A stretch of DNA of 39,501 bases. Origin: a virus. Numbering within the stretch: position 1 is the stretch's first letter; each line of letters begins with the position of its first letter. The DNA lies in the IMG/VR virus record IMGVR_UViG_3300020463_000045, positions 1 through 39,501 of that record; one strand, written 5' to 3'. Shown in pieces: positions 29,510 to 36,661 of this stretch. The position numbers and the translations under genes are program-made. A model generated the notes under the pieces. It was not told the DNA's origin. It saw only the letters and a list, made by a program, of their open reading frames with translations, and ran no database searches.

Positions 29510-29872
29510 TTATCTCCTTTTCCCTGTCATTGGGTCATTGATTTCTTCCGTGGATAGTACCTGTAATCCACCCTTGTTATACGCCTGTCCAATGACGGCA
29601 CTACCAGTGTATAACGGTCTACTAGTCTTCAGTCCATTACCAACCTTGTCGGATGTTGGAACTGATACACGATTGTCATAATTATCCCACAACCTGTCGA
29701 GTTTCAGTGGTTTAGAAACCTGTCGTTGTTCTTTTGGCACATAACCTATCTTCTTGAGAAACTTCTCATGTTCCTGTTGTGCCTTCTGCATAGATGCAGT
29801 GACCTTACGTCTTTTTCTCTTCTTTAGATTCGTGTCCGTGTAATACACGGGCAGTAGATGCATTCCACTCAT
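29510..29872 (-). CDS. Basic hypothetical protein, 120 aa
   Basis: The product begins MSGMHLLPVYYTDTNLKKRK, then RRKVTASMQKAQQEHEKFLK, and ends EEINDPMTGKRR. The LPVYYTDTNLKKRKRRKVTA, SMxKAQ segment is common in small proteins of marine phages, but its role is not known. The basic first third could bind nucleic acid. GGAGG lies ten bases before the ATG. The start overlaps the end of the upstream gene by 68 bases. Confidence 0.68.
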   Translation of the reverse strand: MSGMHLLPVYYTDTNLKKRKRRKVTASMQKAQQEHEKFLKKIGYVPKEQRQVSKPLKLDRLWDNYDNRVSVPTSDKVGNGLKTSRPLYTGSAVIGQAYNKGGLQVLSTEEINDPMTGKRR

Positions 29873-29954
29873 TATATATCGCCTCCATCAAAACGTCCAT
29901 CGGCAGATTGTCGATAGACTCACCATGCTTTTCTGCGAGTTCAGTCAATGTCAT
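29805..29954 (-). CDS. Small helical protein, 49 aa
   Basis: The start at 29954 gives MTLTELAEKHGESIDNLPMD, then VLMEAIYNEWNASTARVLHG, ending ESKEEKKT. It overlaps the upstream stop as ATGA, which supports this start over one 19 codons upstream. A helix-turn-helix-like region is possible (LTELAEKHGESIDNLPMDV), but this is weak. The function is unknown. Confidence 0.6.
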   Translation of the reverse strand: MTLTELAEKHGESIDNLPMDVLMEAIYNEWNASTARVLHGHESKEEKKT

Positions 29955-30094
29955 TGTACTGTACTCAGTGACTTTTGTTTTAACAACAACGCACTCTTTG
30001 TGCGTGTCCAAAAGTCGATTGCCCAGGCACTCTTATTATAGTGACCCCAACCAATCATAGTATCGCAATTTGCAATCAATCTTTCATAGTTCAT
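29951..30094 (-). CDS. Small hypothetical protein, 47 aa
   Basis: The start at 30094 (MNYERLIANCDTMIGWGHYN, then KSAWAIDFWTRTKSALLLKQ) has an AGAGG ribosome site. A much longer frame upstream reads through the previous gene and is rejected. It is rich in Trp and helical. The stop is inside the next start. It is not recognised. Confidence 0.58.
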   Translation of the reverse strand: MNYERLIANCDTMIGWGHYNKSAWAIDFWTRTKSALLLKQKSLSTVQ

Positions 30095-30110
30095 AATAAC
30101 CTCTTTTCTC

Positions 30111-30359
30111 TTATTTGTCAAGAAGTAACTCGGGCTCTGGAATGTCCTTGTTGTACCGATACTTCTGTCTAAAACCCTCAAACAATGTCTCTGCACGTTT
30201 ATCTGTTCGTGACATCGACACCAACATACTCTCTTCACGATTGCCTTCAGTCCACACTCTATGGTCATCCGAATAGTCGTAAAACCAGTCATGTCTTTTC
30301 AGACGATTGTAGTACCACCGAAGTTCATCGTCTGTCATATTTCTTACTTCATCTGCCAT
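30111..30359 (-). CDS. Hypothetical protein, 82 aa
   Basis: The start at 30359 (MADEVRNMTDDELRWYYNRL) follows GAGGA, nine bases upstream. The product is rich in Arg, Asp and Tyr (KRHDWFYDYSDDHRVWTEGN) and ends PEPELLLDK. It is probably a helical soluble protein. The function is unknown. It overlaps the end of the secreted 63-aa gene by eleven bases. Confidence 0.64.
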   Translation of the reverse strand: MADEVRNMTDDELRWYYNRLKRHDWFYDYSDDHRVWTEGNREESMLVSMSRTDKRAETLFEGFRQKYRYNKDIPEPELLLDK

Positions 30360-30540
30360 GACTTTCCTCGACACAAGTTTGAATTACCTTCATACTAATC
30401 ACACCCATGAAGTTAATTGATGGTTGTTCACTCTTATGGTTCATACAGATTGCTTTAGAATCTTTTGGTTCAGTGATGACAGCAGTCATCTCTTTCTCTG
30501 GTGTTGTGAAAATGATGGTAGTTAACAGTAACCATTTCAT
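30349..30540 (-). CDS. Small secreted-like protein, 63 aa
   Basis: The product begins MKWLLLTTIIFTTPEKEMTA, a short hydrophobic start like a signal peptide, and then has two Cys residues (AICMNHKS and IQTCVEES). If exported, these could form a disulfide. It starts as ATGA on the stop of the previous gene. Its placement near the glycine-zipper protein suggests a group acting at the envelope; this is inference. Confidence 0.58.
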   Translation of the reverse strand: MKWLLLTTIIFTTPEKEMTAVITEPKDSKAICMNHKSEQPSINFMGVISMKVIQTCVEESHGR

Positions 30541-30818
30541 ATCTGCTCTCCTTCTGATGCAGTAATACTTATCATCTTTTTCATGATACCTGTGACATCT
30601 TCTTCTGTCAAAAATCCCTTTACAGTGTCACCTTCTTGAGTGATGCCAGGCATCTCTACCAAATGATTGTCTTGAAAGACTGCAATCTCATACAGACCAT
30701 TCACATTACCATATGAACCAGAGTGTCTTATAACCGACAATTCATAGTCACCATATGATACCCTCGTACTAACTCCATCAAAAAACTTTACGAATTGTAA
30801 ATCATCAAATTTTTTCAT
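30537..30818 (-). CDS. Hypothetical protein, 93 aa
   Basis: The start at 30818 (MKKFDDLQFVKFFDGVSTRV) follows GGAGG in the end of the upstream gene, and the ATG overlaps its stop (TGATG). The rest, SYGDYELSVIRHSGSYGNVN and FQDNHLVEMPGITQEGDTVK, fits a small beta fold with a C-terminal helix (EDVTGIMKKMISITASE). No family is recognised. Confidence 0.68.
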   Translation of the reverse strand: MKKFDDLQFVKFFDGVSTRVSYGDYELSVIRHSGSYGNVNGLYEIAVFQDNHLVEMPGITQEGDTVKGFLTEEDVTGIMKKMISITASEGEQI

Positions 30819-31243
30819 CACGCAGCCTCCTTTATCCATCGTTGTAGTGTGGGTACGTCAATACCCAAAGACTTTGCAAGATTTGTTTCTTCCTCAATTG
30901 CTTTCTTTTCCATTTGTTCTTCCCACTTGCGTTCACGTGCCGCCGCATCGGAAGCATCCTTAATAACCTCTTCCACCTCTGCATCTGTCATAGATGCAAA
31001 ATCAAAAGAACGAGCATACGACTTGCTGTACGCATCTGCAACACAGTAGTAAGCATCCTCTTCAAGATTGATGCGATTGAACTCTTTCAGTGTACCAGAC
31101 GGTACACGTTCTGACCAATACTTGGTGTCAGATGGTTCAGCATACATACCCATCCAACAGCCAGGCTGTTTGGAAAACTCAATCGCCTCTGCACGTTGAG
31201 CATTAATAGTTTGAACCAGTTCTTTTTCCATCACATATGTCAT
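30818..31243 (-). CDS. Hypothetical protein, 141 aa
   Basis: The product starts MTYVMEKELVQTINAQRAEA, contains YWSERVPSGTLKEFNRINLE and ends NLAKSLGIDVPTLQRWIKEA plus A. The last 25 residues look like a helix-turn-helix (LAKSLGIDVPTLQRWI), so DNA binding is possible but weakly supported. The middle is a long charged helix (EVIKDASDAAARERKWEEQM). It is the first gene after promoter P3. Its last codons supply the ribosome site of the next gene. Confidence 0.68.
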   Translation of the reverse strand: MTYVMEKELVQTINAQRAEAIEFSKQPGCWMGMYAEPSDTKYWSERVPSGTLKEFNRINLEEDAYYCVADAYSKSYARSFDFASMTDAEVEEVIKDASDAAARERKWEEQMEKKAIEEETNLAKSLGIDVPTLQRWIKEAA

Positions 31244-31271
31244 AACGAATCACTCCTCATCTTTCTATTAC

Positions 31272-31300
31272 ATAATACTTGTTTTCATAACAAATGTCAA
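31272..31300 (-). promoter_or_regulatory. Sigma70-type promoter P3 with palindromic operator
   Basis: TTGACA (31295-31300), a 17-base spacer and TATTAT (31272-31277). The spacer has TGTTATGAAAACA (31280-31292). The -35 overlaps the stop of the upstream gene. It drives the longest run of small genes in the island (31243 to about 26449). Confidence 0.8.
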
Positions 31301-31557
31301 GAAGTTTTGTAATATTTCTTGTACAAATACCCAAGTTTTTTTATCTCTGGATGAGCTCTTATCCACATACCTGTATCTGGTTTGAAGTGTGTTTTAAAAA
31401 ACTTATCCATCAACTCATTACCAGTTTTTTCTTGTGGATTTATCTGCAAACTTAGTTGGTCATAATCATGGTCTGACATTATACTGTCATTCATGAACTC
31501 ATATGCGTATGCAGCAACTGACAGTCTTATTCTGTTTCGTATCTCTTGGTTTATCAT
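31297..31557 (-). CDS. Conserved small protein resembling a ligase N-terminal segment, 86 aa
   Basis: The product starts MINQEIRNRIRLSVAAYAYE, then FMNDSIMSDHDYDQLSLQIN. The AYAYEF, DSIMSDHDYDQL string resembles the start of NAD-dependent DNA ligases (YYxxDxPxMSDxEYDxL), which binds NMN, but the catalytic domain is absent. The rest, GMWIRAHPEIKKLGYLYKKY, is not from ligases. It could be a stand-alone domain or a coincidence. It starts on the nucleotidase stop by ATGA. Confidence 0.66.
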   Translation of the reverse strand: MINQEIRNRIRLSVAAYAYEFMNDSIMSDHDYDQLSLQINPQEKTGNELMDKFFKTHFKPDTGMWIRAHPEIKKLGYLYKKYYKTS

Positions 31558-32063
31558 GATTTCTCCACAATCCCTATCAACTTTTGTTTGAGTGACACAA
31601 GACTATCTTGGTTTGCTTGATATAGTATTCCTATACCACCCTTCTCATTCCATCTCTTTATGTTAGATGGTTTGTCATCAATCAAGACATTCGGTTCACC
31701 ATCTATCTTATCCATTGCATACTGTTCTTTACGTCCAGTAAATAATAGGTTTTCTATCTTGGGCATAATGAAGTGTTTGGTCAACCAAGTTCTTTTCCAG
31801 AATGCAGAATTGTCTCTGTCACCTTTTAGTGGTGAAGAACAGATACCCCAACCATCATCACCAGCAAGAGTTTGTACAAAATTCACTAACTCCATAGTCG
31901 ATGGAAACGTATCCAGTGTATTAAAGAAGTCAGTACCCTGTAACTCCTGTATAGACTTCTCCTTATTCTCTATCATTTTCCAATGGTCTTTTCCAAACTT
32001 TTGGGCGAACCCATTAAAGAAGTCTGCAAGAACACCATCCATATCTAAGTATATTTTCATCAT
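31554..32063 (-). CDS. HAD-superfamily 5'(3')-deoxyribonucleotidase-like protein
   Basis: A 169-aa protein. The HAD motif I DMDGV is at residues 7-11 (D7 nucleophile, D9 acid/base). A motif II serine lies near ICSSPLKGD, Lys residues follow, and motif IV DD is in NVLIDDKPSNI. This matches 5'(3')-nucleotidases, which dephosphorylate nucleoside monophosphates. In phages such proteins recycle host nucleotides. It is the second gene after P4, coupled by a four-base overlap. The family is confident; the substrate is not. Confidence 0.82.
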   Translation of the reverse strand: MMKIYLDMDGVLADFFNGFAQKFGKDHWKMIENKEKSIQELQGTDFFNTLDTFPSTMELVNFVQTLAGDDGWGICSSPLKGDRDNSAFWKRTWLTKHFIMPKIENLLFTGRKEQYAMDKIDGEPNVLIDDKPSNIKRWNEKGGIGILYQANQDSLVSLKQKLIGIVEKS

Positions 32064-32710
32064 ATATTACCTTCTCTCATCTTTTCCATTCGCATCACAC
32101 TTTCAATCCACTTCTCTGGTGTCATGATATGTTGCGAAACGGTTACTTTTAGTTTTGCCTTCTTGAACTGACCTTTGAGCATCTTTGCAAACTCAGTACC
32201 CAAAAACCGTGAAGACAGTTTGATTACATCCCTACGAAATCCGATATCATGGTGCATATTACCACATAGGTGGGCAAACTCATGAATGATTGTGTAAGGA
32301 CAATTAGTTTCTGCAAGACGCATCGAACCATATCCAGTTGCCTGTCCGGCAGTGCGTCCACGAAAGTGTGCGAGTTCAAGTGTTGGGTCTAATCGACCAT
32401 AACGTGACGCATCCTCTTTTGCACACAAGTCTTTATATGTCTTAGACTTTGCAATCTTCTTAAAATATCTTTGAGACTGTTTCCAACTCAGTCGTTTGAA
32501 TTTTACATCATTAGGATACTTTGCACGATACTCTGAAATTGCTGCAAACTCTGCATTGTAAGTCTTAGACCGACCAGAATCTTTACGATTTGCTTTACCA
32601 GTTTTAATTACTTTGTTTTTCTTTGACCAGTAATTCGCATACTTGTTTGCATATTCATGAGACATGATTTTTGCAGCAGCTTGATAGGCATCGGTTGAAG
32701 TATTGTACAT
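32060..32710 (-). CDS. Zinc metallopeptidase-like protein (HExxH)
   Basis: A 216-aa protein. Residues 143-147 are HEFAH, the Zn-binding metallopeptidase motif, followed by a His pair at 153-154 that could give the third ligand (LCGNMHHDIGF). This resembles SprT-like/WLM proteases. The first 100 residues are very basic (YWSKKNKVIKTGKANRKDSG), consistent with nucleic-acid association. It is first after P4 with an AGAGAGG ribosome site. The target is unknown. It may cleave a host or phage protein early in infection. Confidence 0.8.
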   Translation of the reverse strand: MYNTSTDAYQAAAKIMSHEYANKYANYWSKKNKVIKTGKANRKDSGRSKTYNAEFAAISEYRAKYPNDVKFKRLSWKQSQRYFKKIAKSKTYKDLCAKEDASRYGRLDPTLELAHFRGRTAGQATGYGSMRLAETNCPYTIIHEFAHLCGNMHHDIGFRRDVIKLSSRFLGTEFAKMLKGQFKKAKLKVTVSQHIMTPEKWIESVMRMEKMREGNI

Positions 32711-32740
32711 AATATAGACCTCTCTCTAGTTTCTATATAC

Positions 32741-32769
32741 AAGCTATCATGTTATGAGAACAATGTCAA
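32741..32769 (-). promoter_or_regulatory. Sigma70-type promoter P4 with palindromic operator
   Basis: TTGACA (32764-32769), a 17-base spacer and TAGCTT (32741-32746). The spacer holds TGTTCTCATAACA (32750-32762), the mirror orientation of the P2 element. It is directly downstream of the terminator of the late kinase gene. Confidence 0.75.
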
Positions 32770-32783
32770 GTAGTTTTTTGGAA

Positions 32784-32812
32784 ATAAAAAAACCCTTGAA
32801 AATCAAGGGTTT
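32784..32812 (-). terminator. Rho-independent terminator after the kinase gene
   Basis: A 10-bp stem (32790-32799 with 32803-32812, AAACCCTTGA with its complement), a three-base loop and TTTTTTTATTTC on the minus strand. It ends the late gp48-to-kinase transcript before the island. Confidence 0.88.
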
Positions 32813-32818
32813 TGGGGG

Positions 32819-33490
32819 TTACTTGTTGCGGTCTTTTTTAGCAAGTTCTTTTGCAATCCATGATTTTGCAATGCGATTCGTTACTTTCTTACGAACCAAT
32901 AACATACACCGTTTCCAGACTTTCTCAAATACATCTTCACCAGCATCGTTATTATCTACAATGATGAAGTTCTTACCACCAAATAGTCTCTGGAACTTAC
33001 CAATATTGTTTTGCACCTCATTCCACATTGCTTCAACTGCCTTAGGTGCAAGTGTACGTTTACGTTTCTTATTACGTTCTTGTGCAGTATCTAATGAAGT
33101 GTTGACAAATATCATGTAACATTCATAACCAAGTGCTTTTAGACCAGCAGTTTGTTTAGAAATCTTATCGTAGTCTTTTCCTGTGCCGTCAATGATAAGT
33201 CCTAAACGTCCTTCAAGAAAGTTACCTTGCATACGTTTAGTCACTGCTTTTGCTTTACCACGAATCTCTTGTCCTTGGTCTGAAAAGATATCCTCTGGTG
33301 TTGTATCTAATCCAGCATCATTCAACATCTTCTCATAGATGTCATCACTATTGACAATCTTCATGCCGAGACCGCCAGTGGTTCGTCTAACAACATACGA
33401 CTTACCACTGCCAGGCCCACCAGCAAGGAAAATCGCCTTAAATATATTGGGGTCGTAGACTCCCTCTTGTATTTGTTGATACGTCTTCAT
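32819..33490 (-). CDS. P-loop kinase (zeta-toxin/polynucleotide-kinase type)
   Basis: A 223-aa protein with a Walker A motif GGPGSGKS at residues 24-31, a likely catalytic aspartate in VNSDDIYEKML, and a Walker-B-like IIDGTGKDYDK. Basic residues (QERNKKRKRT) fit the lid. The pattern belongs to small zeta-toxin/AAA-like kinases that are conserved near hub genes in marine T4-like phages. The substrate could be a nucleotide, RNA or protein. It is transcribed with the late hub genes and ended by a strong terminator. Confidence 0.8.
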   Translation of the reverse strand: MKTYQQIQEGVYDPNIFKAIFLAGGPGSGKSYVVRRTTGGLGMKIVNSDDIYEKMLNDAGLDTTPEDIFSDQGQEIRGKAKAVTKRMQGNFLEGRLGLIIDGTGKDYDKISKQTAGLKALGYECYMIFVNTSLDTAQERNKKRKRTLAPKAVEAMWNEVQNNIGKFQRLFGGKNFIIVDNNDAGEDVFEKVWKRCMLLVRKKVTNRIAKSWIAKELAKKDRNK

Positions 33491-33614
33491 GATTTATTTT
33501 TCCTAACAACTCTTTTAGGTATTTAGTTTCCTCTGGTTTCATAGGTTCTAGCTCCCTTGATTGTCTCTGCAAATTCGTAAACTTTCTTAGTTTTTGTTTT
33601 TGTTTTGCTCTCAT
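33438..33614 (-). CDS. Small basic protein, 58 aa
   Basis: The start at 33614 (MRAKQKQKLRKFTNLQRQSR) has an AAGGAA ribosome site seven bases before. The product is Lys/Arg-rich with KPEETKYLKELLGKINHEDV. It overlaps the kinase start by 53 bases. It may bind nucleic acid. The evidence for a gene is the start and the usual protein-like composition. Confidence 0.55.
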   Translation of the reverse strand: MRAKQKQKLRKFTNLQRQSRELEPMKPEETKYLKELLGKINHEDVSTNTRGSLRPQYI

Positions 33615-33683
33615 TTCAGTTCCTTCTCTATGTGATTTAATTACCATGACAAAGATTTGTTGAGTTGTTATTGACTTGTCCTC

Positions 33684-35060
33684 CTATGTTAATTCTTTTT
33701 GTGCTGTACCACTATTACTATAGACTACTCCATCCTCTGGGAATCCATCTACCAGACCATCTTTGATAGTCTCCATGTATATCTGATGTCGTGGGTCACC
33801 TGTAAGATTGAATTCGTGTCTTAGTGTGGTTATGATATGTCTACCAGAAACTTGTGGGTCGAGTGAATCGTCTGTCTGGGAAGATGTAGCACCAACTTGC
33901 ATTGTAATAACATCTCCTGCCTGTATTGTAGTTTGCCCAGGCACTTTGACTTGACATTTGATACCCTTGTCGATTTGAAAAAACCGTGATATTCTACGTT
34001 GTATAGTGTTTATCAAATTATCACTCTGATATGGATAGTCCTTAGACTCATAGAAATGTTTACCACTACTTGTTGTTGAAACAAATAGTTTCGTGTCTGG
34101 GTAATCACTCAATGTTTTGCCCGATACTGCATCTGCTGATTTTGACATGAGGGGTTCACTTCCCTCTGTGTGAATGTCGTTTTCAAAGTTTTCCAAGTAA
34201 CTAAAATTATAGTCCTTCAGTGTTTTGTTGTAAACGTCATGAACTTTGAGTCTTGATGAATAAAACCCACTGTTCATATTATATATAGTATCTTTAGTTG
34301 GTAGCTGAGAGATTTCATTGATAGTTGATAGATTTTTTATTGGGTCAATTGTTCCCTTTTCACTTAATGTATTTGGTATGTTCTCAACGTAATCATATGC
34401 AGATTCTTGAGAGGCAAGACCATCAATACTTCTAAAATGAAATCCTTTTGTAGTCTCATAGAATAGATATGCTGGTGATTGATTATACTGTTTTGAGTTT
34501 GATATCTTACACAAATGAACAAGTGCCATAAATGGTCGCATATTTGGGAATATTACTTGAGTATGATTAGCAGTTTCTTCTACAAATAGTTTTCTGGTGG
34601 AGTCAAGATAGTTTTTGTCACGCAATATCTTTTCTACAATCTCTGATGGTTGACCCTTGTATGATTGTGAAATTTTACAGACTTGATTGCGAAAGGATTC
34701 CTGTGTTGTGAAGTTTAGTGAATACATCAAAGCATTCTCACCTTCACCCATAACCATGTTCACCTTGTAAATACTAAGTGGTGTATCAACATAGTTAATA
34801 ATGGTTTCGTCTTTTGGATTTGCTTGTGGTGTCTGAATGCGTAGTATCAACTTCTCCTGTCCAATGATTGGGCCATTCATCACAAGGTTGATAGTATCCT
34901 TGAGTAGAATATCACCACTCACTGTATGAGAGAAAATGTCTTCGTATATATTAATGTTCTGAACAAGATTTCTTATGTCATATTCAGTACCAGATGTTGT
35001 CAACAACTTGCACTGTGTAATAAGAAACTCGCCTGCAAACTGCAAGTCACTTTTTGCCAT
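33684..35060 (-). CDS. gp27: Baseplate hub protein, gp27-like
   Basis: A 458-aa protein (T4 gp27 has 391). The N terminus (GEFLITQCKLLTTSGTEYDI, then NLVQNINIYEDIFSHTVSGD and ILLKDTINLVMNG) and C terminus (QTTIQAGDVITMQVGATSS, then GRHIITTLRHEFNLTGDPRH and QIYMETIKDG) have the beta-barrel pattern of hub proteins that form the cylinder around gp5. In T4, gp27 carries the gp5 spike and tail tube. Here gp5 lies 11 kb downstream, separated by the accessory island. The assignment uses motif, length and order between gp53 and the spike genes; it is likely but not shown by full alignment. Confidence 0.8.
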   Translation of the reverse strand: MAKSDLQFAGEFLITQCKLLTTSGTEYDIRNLVQNINIYEDIFSHTVSGDILLKDTINLVMNGPIIGQEKLILRIQTPQANPKDETIINYVDTPLSIYKVNMVMGEGENALMYSLNFTTQESFRNQVCKISQSYKGQPSEIVEKILRDKNYLDSTRKLFVEETANHTQVIFPNMRPFMALVHLCKISNSKQYNQSPAYLFYETTKGFHFRSIDGLASQESAYDYVENIPNTLSEKGTIDPIKNLSTINEISQLPTKDTIYNMNSGFYSSRLKVHDVYNKTLKDYNFSYLENFENDIHTEGSEPLMSKSADAVSGKTLSDYPDTKLFVSTTSSGKHFYESKDYPYQSDNLINTIQRRISRFFQIDKGIKCQVKVPGQTTIQAGDVITMQVGATSSQTDDSLDPQVSGRHIITTLRHEFNLTGDPRHQIYMETIKDGLVDGFPEDGVVYSNSGTAQKELT

Positions 35061-35587
35061 TATGCACCTTCTTTGATTTTGGCTTCATATTCATCTACAA
35101 AATCATTTATAAATTTTGGTTGTATTAGACGAATCCTTCTCTTCTCATCCTGTAAACTTTGTTCGTATTGATAGTTTGATATGATATCTGCTGATGGGTA
35201 ATCTGTTACATTCAGTCCAACATCAATCTTTTCTGTTGTGTCACCAGATGTCTGCGATACCTCATAATGGTGAATAGCATTGGGATTTTCATACTTGTCA
35301 TTCATATACTGTTCAAACCTTTGTACTGACATAGGCCAATCAGTGTAATAATCAATAACATCGTTAATCACAAGAACAGTCCAGTGTAACTGTGCATCTC
35401 CGTAGTATTTAAATGCAATCATTTCTGGTGTTTCACCATCCTGTACATCATAGAAGTCAAACTCTACGATATTATTTTTTGCATTTGATTTAATTTTAAT
35501 TCTGCGAAAGATATCCTTCATAAAGGTTTCTTTGCCGTTACCCTTTGCATCGTATTTTATATCTGGAAACATAGAAAAATATGACAT
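35060..35587 (-). CDS. gp53: Baseplate wedge protein gp53
   Basis: A 175-aa protein (T4 gp53 has 196). It contains the family sequence FSMFPDIKYDAKGNGKE, IKSNAKNNIVEFDFYDVQD, then GETPEMIAFKYYGDAQLHWT, VLVINDVIDYYTDWPMSVQR and the Glu-Tyr-containing tail. The GETPEMIAFKYYGDAQLHW part is the LysM-like fold recognised in gp53. In T4 it closes the wedges into a ring. The ATG overlaps the hub gene by one base. Confidence 0.92.
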   Translation of the reverse strand: MSYFSMFPDIKYDAKGNGKETFMKDIFRRIKIKSNAKNNIVEFDFYDVQDGETPEMIAFKYYGDAQLHWTVLVINDVIDYYTDWPMSVQRFEQYMNDKYENPNAIHHYEVSQTSGDTTEKIDVGLNVTDYPSADIISNYQYEQSLQDEKRRIRLIQPKFINDFVDEYEAKIKEGA

Positions 35588-36628
35588 TTAGAAACCCTCT
35601 GCAATCTTTTCTCTGGTGATGATTTCTAGCTCTTTAAATCCTAGTTGGATAGATGTCTCCACTGGTGGAGCTCCTCTACCATCTGCTGTTGGTCTGAAGA
35701 ATTGTGTACGTTCACCACCATAAGTGACGGTGCAAGTTTCAAGAACACAAGTTGATATCCTGTTTAAGAATTCATTTCGTTTACCAACTGCATAATAGTA
35801 TTCGATATCAAAGGTTGCTGGTACAATAAATGTTCTGCTTTGCAAGTCACCCTCTGCAAAACTTGGTGCCATATAAAACCTAAACATATTTACAATCTTG
35901 TCTACCATGATTGCTTCTGCCTCTGACTTCGGCATCATCTTAAAGTCAAAAGCAAATGACCGTCTGTCAACACCCTCAAAAACCATTTCCAAACGATTGT
36001 TTGTAACCATACCTCTGTTGATGTCAATTGCTGCTTTTGCACCCTTTGCCGCAACGTCCAGTGCTTCCTTACCTACCTCTACTGCTGACTCAGCAATCTT
36101 TGGCCCGATTGCATTTTTGATTTCACCAACTGTGTTAAAGAAACCACTACCTTCTTGATATCCCTTGTATGCTGCAATTGCACCAGCAACCATTGCACCA
36201 ATCTCATGTTCACCATACTTTGAGTTTTGTGATGCACTGACTGTTGCGGGCATATACATACAGATTGAACTGGATAATGTTCTGGTTGCAGACCGTTTTA
36301 CTTGTGCAGTGGAAGAACCAGTATTTCTTGCTGACTGAAAACTTCTACCCTGTCCACCAAAGTTGACGTTTGCATTTGCCTGTTCGTTAATATAAAACTG
36401 AACATAGTGTCCTTGGTCATTAGACCCCAAGTCTTCTGGGTAAATAACACTCTCACCTTTGAATGGGTTTTTGTTTAGATTACGATAAACATTAGTTTGA
36501 AACGTACCACCAATGTTGTTGGGCATACCCCTTCCCATTGGACTGATAAGACCGCCCAGTGCTTGATTAATTCTGTTGGTTGCACGATTGACTGCAACAT
36601 TTTTGATTTCTTTTAAGAATCCACGCAT
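35588..36628 (-). CDS. gp48: Baseplate tail-tube cap gp48
   Basis: A 346-aa protein close to T4 gp48 (364 aa). It caps the hub and starts the tail tube with gp54. Visible family parts are RATNRINQALGGLISPMGRG, IYPEDLGSNDQGHYVQFYIN, then SICMYMPATVSASQNSKYGE, HEIGAMVAGAIAAYKGYQEG, and near the end FAFDFKMMPKSEAEA, VDKIVNMFRFYMAPSF. The FDFKMMPKSEAEAxxI pattern is the tail-tube-like fold. It is the first gene of the late minus operon, with a promoter region shared with gp4. Confidence 0.92.
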   Translation of the reverse strand: MRGFLKEIKNVAVNRATNRINQALGGLISPMGRGMPNNIGGTFQTNVYRNLNKNPFKGESVIYPEDLGSNDQGHYVQFYINEQANANVNFGGQGRSFQSARNTGSSTAQVKRSATRTLSSSICMYMPATVSASQNSKYGEHEIGAMVAGAIAAYKGYQEGSGFFNTVGEIKNAIGPKIAESAVEVGKEALDVAAKGAKAAIDINRGMVTNNRLEMVFEGVDRRSFAFDFKMMPKSEAEAIMVDKIVNMFRFYMAPSFAEGDLQSRTFIVPATFDIEYYYAVGKRNEFLNRISTCVLETCTVTYGGERTQFFRPTADGRGAPPVETSIQLGFKELEIITREKIAEGF

Positions 36629-36631
36629 CGT

Positions 36632-36639
36632 TATAAATA
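36632..36639 (+). promoter_or_regulatory. Late promoter TATAAATA for gp4 (plus strand)
   Basis: The plus strand reads GTTATAAATATCCTTAC, a perfect late -10 box 32 bases before the gp4 ATG. A second box for the opposite strand lies in the same 43-base gap. Confidence 0.65.
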
Positions 36640-36653
36640 TCCTTACATATTAT

Positions 36654-36661
36654 TTATTTAG
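36654..36661 (-). promoter_or_regulatory. Late promoter CTAAATAA for gp48 (minus strand)
   Basis: The minus strand reads CCTAAATAAATAATATG, 25 bases before the gp48 ATG. An AAGGA ribosome site follows. The same CTAAATAA octamer precedes gp25 and gp8. Confidence 0.6.

Noticed and set aside
30095-30292. A long upstream extension of the 47-aa gene at 29951
   Set aside because: The extension reads through the gene at 30111-30359 in another frame, and its Cys/Arg composition is typical of a shadow frame.
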